Positions 42,094 through 59,798 of a stretch of DNA of 64,000 nucleotides are shown one piece after another (position 1 is the stretch's first letter; every line of letters starts with the position of its first letter). The DNA comes from Flaccisagitta enflata. Its lineage: Eukaryota > Chaetognatha > Sagittoidea > Aphragmophora. Below the pieces are notes generated by a model. It was not told the origin of the DNA. It did not search any database and saw only the letters and a program-made list of their open reading frames with translations. Both the position numbers and the translations under genes were made by a program. The DNA lies in contig OZ231126.1 of NCBI GenBank assembly GCA_965153355.1, forward strand, positions 83,514,001-83,578,000, given 5' to 3'.

Positions 42094-43320
42094 ATGTTAT
42101 TCATCGATGACGACGATGAAGGAGACGACAGAGACGATGACGTAGATGACGGTAAAGGAGATGACGAAGACAATGACGAAGATAACGATAAAGGAGATGA
42201 CAGAGACGATGACGTAGATGACAATAAAGGAGATAACAATGATGATGAAGGATGTAATGATGGAGATGTCGATAACGAGGATGACGATGAAGGAGATGAC
42301 AGAGACAACCAAGAAGATAACGATGAACGAGATGACAGAGATGATGATGAAGATAAAGATGGAGGAGATGACAGAGACAATGACGAAGACAACAATGAAG
42401 GAGATAACAATGAAGGAGATGACAAAGATGATGAAGGATGTAACGATGAAGGAGATGACGATAACAAAGATGGCGATGAAGGAGATGACAGAGACAATGA
42501 TGAAGATAACAATGAAGGAGATGACAGAGATGATGACGAATTTGATGATAAAGGAGATAACAATGAAGGAGATGACAAAGATGATGAAGGATGTAACAAT
42601 GAAGGAGATGACAACAACAAAGATGACGATGAAGGAGATGACAGAGACAATGATGAAGATAACAATGAAGGAGATGGCAGAGACGATGATGAATTTGACG
42701 ATAAAGGAGATAACAATGAAGGAGATGACAAAGATGATGAAGGATGTAACGATGAAGGAGATAACAATGAAGGAGATGGCAGAGACGATGACAAATTTGA
42801 TGATAAAGGAGATAACAATGAAGGCGATGACAAAGATGATGAAGGATGTAACGATGAAGGAGATGACGATAACAAAGATGACGATGAAAGAGATGACAGA
42901 GACAATGATGAAAAAAGCAATGAAGCAGATGACAGAGTCGATGACGAAAATGACAATAAAGGAGATAACAATGAAGGAGATGACAAATATGATAAAGGAT
43001 GTAACGATGAAGGAGATGACGATAACGAAGATGATGATGGAGATGACAGAGACAATGATAAAAATAGCAATGAAGGAGATGACAGAGACGATGATGAAAA
43101 TGACAATAAAGGAGATAACGATGAAGGAGATGACAAAGATGATGAAGGATGTAGCGATGAAGGAGATGACGATAACGAAGATGATGATGAAGGAGATGAC
43201 AGAGACAATGACGAAGATGATAATGATGGAGATGACGATGAGGGTGACAGAGACGATAACGAAGATAACAATAAAAGAGATGACGAAGACGAAGATGACG
43301 ATGAAGGAGATGACGATTGA
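42094..43320 (+). CDS. Possible acidic repeat protein frame (408 codons), probably a minisatellite
   Basis: Uninterrupted frame, ATG at 42094 to TGA at 43318-43320. Product would be almost only Asp, Glu, Asn, Lys, Gly and Arg, with a 51-residue (153-bp) higher-order unit. Units start at 42415, 42568, 42721, 42823, 42976 and 43126; one lacks 51 bp and one 3 bp, all multiples of three. Each has a conserved DEGCN/S motif; four have E/K-F-DDKGD. Some differences are synonymous GAT/GAC or AAT/AAC changes, others alter residues. Against a gene: the reverse strand and other frames are also open, no promoter, splice signal, signal peptide or domain is visible, and the start context is weak. A (GAYGAN)n minisatellite explains most of it. 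Confidence 0.25.
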   Translation: MLFIDDDDEGDDRDDDVDDGKGDDEDNDEDNDKGDDRDDDVDDNKGDNNDDEGCNDGDVDNEDDDEGDDRDNQEDNDERDDRDDDEDKDGGDDRDNDEDNNEGDNNEGDDKDDEGCNDEGDDDNKDGDEGDDRDNDEDNNEGDDRDDDEFDDKGDNNEGDDKDDEGCNNEGDDNNKDDDEGDDRDNDEDNNEGDGRDDDEFDDKGDNNEGDDKDDEGCNDEGDNNEGDGRDDDKFDDKGDNNEGDDKDDEGCNDEGDDDNKDDDERDDRDNDEKSNEADDRVDDENDNKGDNNEGDDKYDKGCNDEGDDDNEDDDGDDRDNDKNSNEGDDRDDDENDNKGDNDEGDDKDDEGCSDEGDDDNEDDDEGDDRDNDEDDNDGDDDEGDRDDNEDNNKRDDEDEDDDEGDDD

Positions 43321-43936
43321 CTGAGAGTAGTGATTGCGTCGGCAGAGTGGTCATTGGTCAAACACCGGAGACCATTTGTGATGAGAGATGTTTTACATGT
43401 GAAGACGACAGCTATGGGACGGGGGGGGGGGGGCTCATGGGTACTCAAAGTTCAAGAGTGGAATTCTGAATGGCGATGGGAAATCCAACTTGATGAGTGT
43501 CTCGACAGGTGGCAACGAAAGATGGGCCACAAGGATTAGTAAAACGGGGGACAAGTGGGCAGAGAACCAAAGCAAAAAATGATTGCAATGGAAGGCCAGG
43601 AGGTACACTTTTTATTTTTTATAAGAACGTCATTTTTTTCCTGAAGCCTTCAGAAGAGATAGAGATAGCTACTAGTAAAATAACTCCAATGTTCTTAATT
43701 TGTAGGCGATTTCAAGGCTTAATGTTCTTATAAACTAGGTTCTTACAAAAAATAAAGAGTGTATAACGTAAATAACTGAAAAGATAATGTCGGAATGAGG
43801 GAGGAGGGCCGGAGGGGGATGAATCAAAGTATCAATTTAACTCGAGATTAAAGAAGCTACCACGCGATTTAAAAAAAGACGTAGTGAAAGCCTCTGAAGC
43901 TGTTTCATTGGAAAACACACACACACACATACAAAA
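43321..43936. other. Unassigned stretch downstream of the acidic repeat
   Basis: A G run at about 43419-43432. AATAAA occurs at 43750 but is not evidence of a transcript by itself. Short (CA)n at 43917-43930. Confidence 0.4.
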
Positions 43937-44078
43937 ACAAGGCCGGATACAAGGCAAGACAGTCGCGGACGGTTGGGCAGGGGCCGTAATGCAAAAACTG
44001 CTCGAAATTCGAAAATATTTCGGACCGACTTACCGACCGACACGGCAAGATGTTGAGTTGCGTGTCCGCGACTAAAAA
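43937..44078 (+). mobile_element. Family A element, compact type, short tetranucleotide tract
   Basis: AACAAGGCCGGATACAAGGC, ACAGTCGCGGACGGTTGGGC, CGTAATGCAAAAACTGCTCG, only ~4 CCGA units, CACGGCAAGATGTTGAG and hairpin TTGCGTGTCCGCGACTAAAAA. Confidence 0.88.
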
Positions 44079-44245
44079 CATGAAACTGCAATTTAAAAAA
44101 AGCAACTATTTTACGCAATCTTTCACTGTGTCTAAAGTTCTAAAGGAACAGACCAAGGAATGTGGGACTAGCGGCAAATGAAAAAAATTGTATATTTTAC
44201 GCAATCTTGCATTGTAGCCAAACGGTTTTGCGGAAAAGGAAAGAA

Positions 44246-45100
44246 TTTTTAGTTGCGTCCATCCGTCCGTCCGTCCGTTGGAAGCGGTCATCGAGTTAAA
44301 GAGTGGGGAAACGAGCGTTTTAATTACTTTTTTGGGCAGCGGCCCCGAAAGGGCCGATGACCTATGCTTTCACACAGGAGAAATTTCTCCTCCTCCTTCT
44401 TCTCCTCCTCCTCCTCTGTCCCCCTCCCTGGCCTCGAAGCTCAAATTGCAGCCTCAAGCCCAAATCCCAGCCTCGAGGCCCAAATCCTAGCTTTGAGGCC
44501 CAAATCCTAGCTTCAAGGCCCAAATCCCAACCTCGAGGCCCAAATCCCAGCCTTGAGGCCCATATCCCAGCCTTGAGGCTCAAATCCCAGCCTTGAGGCC
44601 CAAATCCCAGCCTTCAGGCCCAAATCCCAGCCTTGAGGCCCAAATCCCAGCCTTGAGGCCCAAATCCCAGCCTGGAGGCCCAAATCCCAGCCTCGAGGCC
44701 CAAATCCCACCCTCAAGGCTCAAATCCCAGTCTCTAGACTCAAATCCCAGCCTTGAGGTCCAATTCCCAGCCTTGAGGCCCAAATCCCAACCTTGAGGCT
44801 CAAATCTGTCTCGAGGCTCAAATCAAATCCCCACCTCCAGGCTCAAATCCCAGCTTCAAGGCCCCAATTCCAGCCTCCAGGCTCAAATAAAAACAGCATA
44901 GGTCATCGGCTCCTTCGGGGCCGCTGCCCCTCTCACCACCTTACACCTTCATACACTCACAAAGGGGCAACGGGTACCGCTGACCATCTAACGCTTTTGC
45001 GACTATTGTATGTTTGAGCGTTAGGGGTGGGTCGGGGTGTGGATGGGGGTTGGATGCCCCTGCCCACCCGTCCGCAACAATATTGTGACCCCGCGTCGCT
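44246..45100 (-). mobile_element. Family A (GGAC-type) element split by a family B insertion
   Basis: The left piece (44246-44327) has TTTTTAGTTGCGTCCATCCG, CCGT units, CGAGTTAAAGAGTGGGGAAA and CGAGCGTTTTAATTAC, matching the 26195 copy up to its GCGCATTTCCG core. The matching remainder, GCCCCTGCCCACCCGTCCGC, resumes at about 45056 and continues AACAATATTGTGACCCCG. That tail resembles the end of the 49.1-kb copy. Confidence 0.7.
44331..45035 (-). mobile_element. Family B element with GGCCCAAATCCCAGCCTTGA minisatellite
   Basis: In reverse orientation: simple end TTTTTTGGGCAGCGGCCCCG, GATGACCTATGCTTTCACAC, CTCCTC tract, then about 22 units of a 20-bp repeat (44455-44890). It closes with CATAGGTCATCGGCTCC, TTCGGGGCCGCTGCCC and the extended end GGGGCAACGGGTACCGCTGA, CCATCTAACGCTTTTGCGAC. 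The extended end is the inverted match of the left end of the 37.5-kb copy. The small LGLKAGIWASRLGFG-type frames follow the 20-bp repeat. Confidence 0.88.
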
Positions 45101-45342
45101 TGTTGAATATCTTTCAAATAGTCTATGGCTTTAAGAAAATGGAGTAAAGAAAAGTGAAAAGTCTTTTTTTTTTTCAAATTGGTACGTTATTGAAAAGCAT
45201 GAGGTTGTGAGAGGCTGAGTGTTGGTTATTGTGGCATGATGCTGAGTGATGGTTATTGTGGAAGTGATGTTAGTCTGCAAACAAGTCACAAGAAAGAAGG
45301 GCCCATTTGAAATCGAAATATCCATAGGAAATTAAGTGCGGA

Positions 45343-46254
<912 letters not shown>

Positions 46255-46387
46255 TGAGAAACGAGGAATATGTAAGAAGTTGGAAGAAAGAAAGAGACAG
46301 ACATCTTGTTCCCATATGGGAGGACTTGGGATCTTTCAAATGCTCGGCACATGCTTGAGAAAGTGACTACGTGGGAACCAGAAAAGG

Positions 46388-46620
<233 letters not shown>

Positions 46621-46849
46621 AATAAGTACGAAGTATAAAGAAGAATATTTTTAGATAAGATTTGAGCATATACTAGGCATTTCTACAACGCCAAGTTAAG
46701 CATTGCATAAGGATCTACATCTACTTTTATATGCACAAAGAGCTCAAAGCAGACCCTCTATCGTTATGGGTAACTAGGAGACGTCCAATTTTAAAGTAGG
46801 GCGAATAACTTCAATTTAGTTCCAGAGCAATGATGTTATTGAGTACATA

Positions 46850-46945
46850 TCGTAATTTAGAATCTAAGTTATAAGCCTTAAAGTTTTCTCATTATTTAGA
46901 ATCTAAATAAAAAGCTTTAAAGTTCTCACATTACTTAGATCGTCT
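46850..46945. repeat. ~40-bp tandem repeat (TTAGAATCTAA...)
   Basis: TTTAGAATCTAAGTTATAAG (46857) and TTTAGAATCTAAATAAAAAG (about 46896) are adjacent copies, each followed by CYTTAAAGTT and CATTA. Related sequence recurs at about 48310-48390. Confidence 0.7.
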
Positions 46946-46955
46946 ATTTTTCTGT

Positions 46956-47123
46956 TTTTTTAGTCACGGACATGCTACTCTACACCTTGCCGTGTCGGTC
47001 GGTAGGTCGGTAGGTTGGTCCGTCCATCCGTCCGTCTGTCACATTTTTGAATTCTGAGCGGTTTTTGCATTACTGCTCCTGCCCAACCGTCCGCGACTGG
47101 ATTGCCATGTATCCAGCCTTTTT
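46956..47123 (-). mobile_element. Family A element, compact type
   Basis: TTTTTTAGTCACGGACATGC, CTACACCTTGCCGTGTC, GGTC/GGTA/CCGT tract, TTGAATTCTGAGCGGTTTTT, GCATTACTGCTCCTGCCC, AACCGTCCGCGACTGG and CCATGTATCCAGCCTTTTT. The hairpin is decayed relative to its relatives at 41641 and 43937. Confidence 0.87.
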
Positions 47124-47194
47124 AAATACTCTTTGCCAATTTTCTATGTTCTCCAAAGCCTCTTTCTTTCTCTCATCCTATCTTTCTTTCTCTT

Positions 47195-47200
<6 letters not shown>

Positions 47201-47264
<64 letters not shown>
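47201..47264. repeat. (TC)n microsatellite, ~64 bp
   Basis: Pure run after TTTC units. Confidence 0.97.
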
Positions 47265-47269
<5 letters not shown>

Positions 47270-47850
47270 AGTTAGAAAGTTTTATCTAGTTCTAGCAAAG
47301 CAAGTTTTTTTTTGTCTTGTGGTTTTTGATTGATGTTGAAACAATATGCAAGAAACAAGGGAATTATTGCTATAACACAACTCAACACTAAGAACTATCA
47401 CTTCCTGTAGAGATAAACTTAGTCTTATATCTCATTAACATCATGGCAAAAATTAACACAAAAATTGTTTTTAAATGATTGTTTTATATGTGATGTGCAT
47501 AAACATAAAAACAATTTTATGATTTTTTTGTAAGAATCTGTAATGAAAAAAAATTTGTACTTTGAAAAATTTTGTATATTCTGATAAATGGTAGGGTTTG
47601 TGAAATTACAATTGATGCAAGCAAACAAATTATAACAAGCATATTTACTACGTAAGAAATGTCCTTTACCTTTATTGGTTTTGAATAAAGTGTAAATAGA
47701 AAAAATGATATATATCAGTGCTGGAATATAAAAGTTGATTTTATTTACTCCAACTTGGAACTGTATGAATGGCATGAATAAATGGTACCTGTGACAGTTT
47801 TGAATGACAAATAACAATCAAAGAAAAAAAACAAAGAGAGAGATGGAGAG
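47265..47850. other. AT-rich non-coding stretch
   Basis: A 130-codon minus frame (47425-47817) is AT-driven, has no recognisable motif and is not called as a gene. Confidence 0.4.
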
Positions 47851-47858
47851 ACAGAGTG

Positions 47859-48285
<427 letters not shown>

Positions 48286-48523
48286 ATGAAATCAAGATAG
48301 CAAGATAGAAAATCTAAATAATGAGAATATAAATTGTCGCATTACTTAGATTCTGAATTACAAGCAAAAGGCCAAATCTAAATAACGCGCTGTTTCCGAT
48401 GTTATTAATCGATTTCTTCAGGACATGAATATCCCAGAGATCAAATTTAGGATAGAGGGAGACACATGTCCATCGAAAAGGAGACAACGCCTTCCTCTAC
48501 AATATCCTGAACATAGAATAAAG

Positions 48524-48732
<209 letters not shown>

Positions 48733-48829
48733 AGGCTGAAACAGAGGGGACACCTGATTAAAGAACGGAAAACTGAATCTCTGCCACCAGTGCCGGTGTC
48801 ATCCCGATGTATCATCTCAGCACACAGTC

Positions 48830-48950
48830 GTCATTATCGTCCTTTTCGTTGTCATCGTCGTCGATATCGTAGTCATTGTAGTCGTTATTGTTGTCGCCGG
48901 CGTCGTCATCGTCGTTAGAATCGTCGTCGACGACGACGACGACGTTGCCC
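48830..48950. repeat. Degenerate (GTC/GTT)n trinucleotide stretch
   Basis: Runs of GTCGTC, ATTGTAGTC and TCGTCGACGACGACG. Small palindrome at 48920-48945. Confidence 0.75.
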
Positions 48951-49109
48951 AATTTGATGATGCTCAATTCTGATCATGAAAGCATGAAAAAGGTTTCCCC
49001 GCCTAAAATTCTGACAAAGCGGCTTTTTTCGGGGGAAGATTTTTTTTCTTTCCTCGTGTCGAAAATGACGAACAATTATCTACAATCTAGATAATTTCTC
49101 TTTAGATAA

Positions 49110-49395
<286 letters not shown>

Positions 49396-49686
49396 TCATT
49401 CTCATTTTTGCGTCTCGTAGCCACATCTTCACACTATCCTACCGTCTCTTTGCCCCCCCCCCCGCCCCACCATTTTACTCAACCCATTCACCTCAACCCG
49501 CGTTTCCGTATCTTTCCTCGTCATTTATTTCTTTTCTTTTCTCTTTTCTTTCCTTCTCAGAAAATCATTTATTACACTCTCTGAAAGTCAGTTCTGTCGC
49601 ACATTTATATACCTACCATTCAAATCCTATCATCGATTCACTGACCCTTGTCACACTCGTGTCACACAAAATGCATCGCAATTCCG

Positions 49687-49777
49687 CGAAGAAGAAGAAG
49701 AAGAAGAAGAAGAAGAAGAAGAAAAAGAAAAAGAAAAAGAAAAAGAAAAAGAAAAAGAAGAAGAAGAAGAAGAAGAA

Positions 49778-49808
<31 letters not shown>

Positions 49809-49925
49809 AAGAAGAAGAAGAAGAAGAAGAAGAAGAAGAAAAAGAAAAAGGAGAAGAAGAAGAAGAATAAGAGGAAGAAGAAATAGATGGAGAAGAAAGA
49901 AAGAAAAAGAAAGAAAAAGAAAAAG
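49687..49925. repeat. (GAA)n/(GAAAAA)n array, ~240 bp
   Basis: GAA units with a GAAAAA block (49724-49760), AATAAG variants and a degenerate end. Confidence 0.96.
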
Positions 49926-53656
<3,731 letters not shown>

Positions 53657-53955
53657 TTTCCTCGCCAGGTGGATAGTTATCAAAGTCATGCGAGAGAGAA
53701 AATTAGAGATAATAATCGAAAAAAAAGTATGACGGCAAAACAGAGAAACAACACGATGCAATTGGATGGAGTGAAAAGGAAGACGAAAATATCTTCGATG
53801 TCATAATCAGGAAAATAAAAGAAAAAAAAGTGTTGTAAACAACGTTTTAAGTAATATATCTATAAAATCAAGATTAATTATTTTACCGAGCTTTCAAGGT
53901 TCACGTTCAGTGCCTCTAAGCATTTGGTACATTGTGTATCAACCCGTAACAAATC

Positions 53956-53981
53956 TCAATCAATCAATCAATCAATCAATC
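53956..53981. repeat. (CAAT)n, ~25 bp
   Basis: Short tetranucleotide run. Confidence 0.9.
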
Positions 53982-54069
53982 ATATTGGTCTTTGTATGCA
54001 ATGAATAACAAAGAAATACCAAGAATGATGGTAAGAAGTATAGACAAAAAATCTGATCAGTATCTGGGT

Positions 54070-55066
54070 CCGCGACGGAAGGGGGTTATAGATCACCAAT
54101 TCCATAAGATCGCTATGACCAAAAGATCGCTAACCCCGTAAGTTCGCTAAAACTATAATTAAGAGCCTCCATACAAAGTTTCATGCAAATCCGTTGAAAA
54201 ATGGCAAAGTTATGCACATTTTTTACCTTTAGGCTAGTAGGCTGGTTGGGTGGTAGGCTGGTTTGACAGGATAAATAGTGTGCATATGTTGAGTTCTTCC
54301 ATTAGGAGACTCCATACCAAGTTTCAACCAAATTAGTTGAAAAATGACAAAGTTATGCAAGTTTTTCACTTTAAGGCCGGTTGGCTGGTTGGGTCTTAGG
54401 TCGGTTTGGCCGGTTAGCATGCTCAAATGCATATAAATCATATACATATGTTGAGGCCTTCCATTTAGAGACTCCATACCAAATTTCAACCAAATTGGTT
54501 GAAAAATGCCAAAGTTATACATTTTTCACTTTTAGGCTGGTAGGCTGGTTGGGGTGGTAGCTGGTTTGACAGGATAAATAGTGTGCATATGTTGAGTTCT
54601 TCCATTTAGAGACTCATACCAAGTTTCAACCAAATCAGTTGAAAATGACAAAGTTATGCAAGTTTTTCACTTTTTAGGCGGGTTGGCTTGTTGGGTGGCA
54701 GGTCTGTTTGGCTGTTAGCATGCTCAAATGCATATAAATCATATACATATGTTGAGTCCTTCCATTTAGAGACTCCATACCAAATTTCAGCCAAATTGGT
54801 TGAAAAATGCCAAAGTTATGCACGTTTTTCACTTTTAGGCCGGTAGGCTGGTTGGGCCGGTTGGGTTGGTCGGATCACAAAAATCGGATAGGATGTAAAG
54901 CGCCTTACCCTAGTACAACTTCCCACCAAATATGAAGCAAATCGGTCAAAGCACAAAAAAGTTATCCATTTTTCAAAATGAACACGACAACGACGACGAC
55001 GACGACGACGACACCCACCCGCCTTAAATTATAGTCCGCATCGGAATGATATTCCGTCGCGGACAA
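54070..55066. mobile_element. Family C element: GTCCGCGACGG inverted ends, dimeric ~300-bp repeat
   Basis: Left end GGTCCGCGACGGAAG, right end ATTCCGTCGCGGAC followed by AAAAAC. The interior alternates two related units of about 140 and 160 bp. Each contains GGCTGGTTGGGT, then GTTGAGNCYTTCCATTTAGAG, ACTCCATACCAARTTTCA and GTTGAAAAATGMCAAAGTTAT. Dimers start at about 54236 and 54534, with a partial unit before them and a GGTTGGGCCGGTTGGG end. It closes with a short (CGA)n (54984-55011). No protein gene. Confidence 0.8.
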
Positions 55067-55208
55067 AAACAAAAAGATTGCTCCTAAAGCAGTCTCCTGT
55101 TACTCCTACAATGGTTTCCTGTTCTTTGTATGGCCCACGGCGTGCTTACAATCAACATCCGCTTTCCATCGAAGATAAGGTCTGTCCGTCCTTTGAGATG
55201 GTATCTTG

Positions 55209-55593
55209 GATCATTATCCAACATATATCGCCAAATCATGATGACAGATAAAACATCATTTAGCAACTTAGACCACGCAGAAGAAGAAGAAGAAGAAGAA
55301 GAAGAAGAAGAAGAAGAAGAAGAAGAAGAAGAAGAAGAAGAAGAAGAAGAAGAAGAAGAAGAAGAAGAAGAAGAAGAAGAAGAAGAAGAAGAAGAAGAAG
55401 AAGAAAAAGAGGATGAAGGAGAAGAAGAAAAAGAAAAAGAAAAAGAAAAAGATAAAGATAAAGATAAAGATAAAGATAAAGAAAAAGAAAAAGAAAAAGA
55501 AAAAGAAAAAGATCATTATCCAACATATATCGCCAAATCATGATGACAGATAAAACATCATTTAGCAACTTAGACCATGCAGAAGAAGAAGAA

Positions 55594-55640
<47 letters not shown>

Positions 55641-55764
55641 AGAAGAAGAAGAAGAAGAAGAAGAAGAAGAAGAAGAAGGAGAAGAAGAAGAAGAAGAAGA
55701 AGAAGAAGAAGAAGAAGAAGAAGAAGAAGAAGAAGAAGAAGAAGAAGAAGAAGAAGAAGAAGAA

Positions 55765-55850
<86 letters not shown>

Positions 55851-55883
55851 AGAAGAAGAAGAAGAAGAAGAAGAAGAAGAAGG
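55209..55883. repeat. Duplicated 72-bp unique segment plus (GAA)n arrays
   Basis: GATCATTATCCAACATATAT at 55209 recurs at 55511. Both copies run through the same ~72 bp (one T/C difference before GCAGAAGAA) into (GAA)n. First array 55279-55510 with (GATAAA) and (GAAAAA) blocks; second 55580-55881 with GAG variants. Poly-E frames are artefacts. Confidence 0.93.
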
Positions 55884-56261
55884 CGAAAAGGCAGAAGCTT
55901 TAAGATGACAATGATGGGGAGATGAAAAAAGAAATTGTTGATCCGTGTTAATATTGTTTAAGCCACCGGCATATTTTTCTTTTGACTTTTTAACGATTTA
56001 GACGAATCATCAAAAGAAATCTAATTGATTTTTATCTTTTTCTCTTTTTCTCTTTTTTTGCCTCATTCAAGTATTTGAAGGTCGTCTCCGAAATAGTCTT
56101 TGATGATGCTCATAGAGACATAAATGGGGATAACCTGGTGTTTGATAGAAATACAAGTTTTATGACTGAAAGAATATGAAAGGATGGAGATCTCCTTTTG
56201 TAGTTATATCATTATTATTATCATTTTTTTGTTCGGGAGGGGGGGGGTCCCCAACATTAAC

Positions 56262-56876
56262 AGGTCGCCCAAGGGCAATATGTGGTCAGCGATACCCGTT
56301 GCCCTGCTTTGCATAATTTTGAATTAGAGTGAGAGGAAGCAGGGCAGCGGCCCCAAAGGGGACAATGTCCTGTAGAACACAGGGGGACTTCCGCTCGATT
56401 GTGTTCGAGAGCACCTTTGCATCATTGAATAACATGGAAAATTGACACAGAATTAATATCTTAATAGTTTCTATTGAAAAACATGGAAAACTGATGAAAA
56501 AATAAAAAATGCAAAAGTTTCTATTGAAAAGCATGCAGAATGTGTAATCCCGTTGAACACCACGGAAAATTGACAAAAAATGATACAAATATAGAATTCC
56601 CATTGAATGGTATGGAAAATTGATGAAAAAAGAAAAAAAACAAAGAATTTCCATTGAATAGCAGAGGAAATTGAAATAAAAATGGGAAAAAACAAAATTC
56701 CCATTGAAAAGTATGAAAATTTGATGAAAAATGAAAAAAACATAGGTTTCCCATTGAATAGCATGGGAAATTTACAGAAAGATGAAGAAATAGCCGGGGG
56801 GGAACGAACCAACGTACAAACAAAAGTCCCCCTGTGTTCTACAGGACATCGTCCCCTTCGGGGCCGCAGCCCAAAA
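56262..56876 (+). mobile_element. Family B element with ATTGAATAGCATGGAAAATT minisatellite
   Basis: Extended end AACAGGTCGCCCAAGGGC, GTGGTCAGCGATACCCGTTG, CAGGGCAGCGGCCCCAAAGG and GTCCTGTAGAACACAGGGGG. The interior has about eight ~38-bp units (TTCCCATTGAATAGCATGG then AAATTGA and A-rich) from 56400 to 56785. The right end inverts as CCCCCTGTGTTCTACAGGAC, GTCCCCTTCGGGGCCGCAGC and CCAAAAA. It has the same ends as the 36.7-kb copy with a wholly different interior. Confidence 0.88.
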
Positions 56877-56948
56877 ACCTTAGTCGCAAAAATCTCTATA
56901 ACAAAGAAGGATACGTTCCGGACACTCGGGACCAACAGAAAAAGACGA

Positions 56949-57087
<139 letters not shown>

Positions 57088-57249
57088 GACTGACGGGCAG
57101 TCAGGGTCATCGCGGTGAAGGTTCACTCGGTTTGGGTCGGAAGGTCAGTCCATTAGAGGCTTTTTTCCTGCCTCCAAAGCAGGAAAGAACTCATAGAATT
57201 CCGATTGCATAATGATTGGTCAATTTCCACGCGGATGGGAGGAGAAAAC

Positions 57250-58434
<1,185 letters not shown>

Positions 58435-58742
58435 TGGCAAGGAAAATGGACGAGAAAAAAGTGGAAGCGGAAGAGAAAAAAAAGAAGCAAATAAAGGAAG
58501 ACAGACAAAATGCGAGAGGTGAAACTAAGACACACAGACAGATCGACCGACAGACATAGAGATTAAAACAAGTAAAACGAAGATTGGCAGTAAGACACTC
58601 AGACAGAAAGACAGATAGGCACATTGTCAGACAGACTGACTGGGAAACCGACAGCCTGACAGATAGACAGAGCCAAAGACAGACAAATTCATGAGAGACA
58701 GTCAATAAAAACTCGAAGACATACACATAGAGATAGGGAGAC

Positions 58743-58749
<7 letters not shown>
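58435..58749. other. Purine-rich stretch with decayed GACA units
   Basis: CAGACAGA/GACAGATAG units at 58530-58690. No gene. Confidence 0.5.

Positions 58750-58834
<85 letters not shown>
58750..58834. repeat. (GA)n microsatellite, ~85 bp
   Basis: Pure run. Confidence 0.97.
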
Positions 58835-58839
<5 letters not shown>

Positions 58840-59385
58840 GAGACAAGAAGATAGACATAAAGAGAGACACATAAAGGAAGAGGGACAGAGAAAGAGCGAG
58901 ACAGAGTCGCAGGTGTGGCACACGAGTCATCAACACCGTGAAAGGCTTTAACCAATTGGCACATCATATGAACTTAAGTGAAAACAAACTGGAGATGAGG
59001 AGAGGAAAAGGAGGAAGAAGAAGGGGAGGAAGAGGAGAAGAAGGAAGAGAAGAAGAAGGAGTAGAATGAGGATATGGATCAAGGGAAGGGGAAAGAGGAG
59101 ATAAATGAGGAGCAAATGAACGAGTGATGAGTTGCTGCAGGGAACTGATAGAGATGAAAACCACCAGGACGACAGGACGGGGATTGAGAAGGGGACGGGG
59201 ATGGGGACAGAGATGGGAGATGGGGGATAAGGATGGAAAGGTGGAGAAGAGAAAAAAGATCGAGATGGAGATGGATCTGAGAGATGGGGGATGGGGATTG
59301 AAATTGAGTTGAGGGTAAGGAAGGAAAGGCGAGAGCGGTGACTGTGTCAAGTGATGGAACTAGAGATGGTGATAGGTGATTGAGG
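58835..59385. other. G/A-rich non-coding stretch
   Basis: GGGGACGGGGATGGGGACAG-type G-rich units at 59170-59300. No gene supported. Confidence 0.45.
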
Positions 59386-59387
59386 TA

Positions 59388-59796
59388 CTACTCGACTAAA
59401 AAAAAAGCCGCACCCTATTTTGAGTTGATGAATAAGAAAAAGAAATTGTTTCAATATTTTTTTGTTTGAATGATTTGAAAGATTTTCAAATTTCCTTTCA
59501 TTCTAGACCAATCCCAGGTCTGTATCTCAAACGGTTTAGGAGCTAGAGCTTGTCAAAGTTATCCTCTAATTTGTAGAAATGCTCATTTTTCAATGGGATT
59601 GCAAACTGAAAAAGACAATGTTTTTACTCATTCTTATGCCATTTCTAAACGAATAAAGCTAGAACTACCAGATTGGAGCCAAATGAAAGATTTTTTCAAG
59701 AGCTTTCTAATGGTCTAAGATTTTAATTAATTTTTTTTAACATTCAGTATGACAATTTGCCATTTAAAAGTGCGGCTTTTTTATTGAGTCGAGTAG
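59388..59796. mobile_element. Foldback element with TA flanks, ~409 bp
   Basis: Ends CTACTCGACT and AGTCGAGTAG are perfect inverted copies with TA just outside each (59386-59387, 59797-59798). GCCGCAC faces GTGCGGC after A/T runs. The interior is weakly palindromic. Consistent with a Tc1/mariner-type MITE; no coding capacity. Confidence 0.83.
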
Positions 59797-59798
59797 TA

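Noticed and set aside
42069-43448. Minus-strand and alternative-frame frames over the acidic repeat (Ser/Leu-rich, His/Leu-rich)
   Set aside because: Shadows of the 3-bp-based minisatellite. Only the plus-strand Asp/Glu frame is worth listing, and with low confidence.
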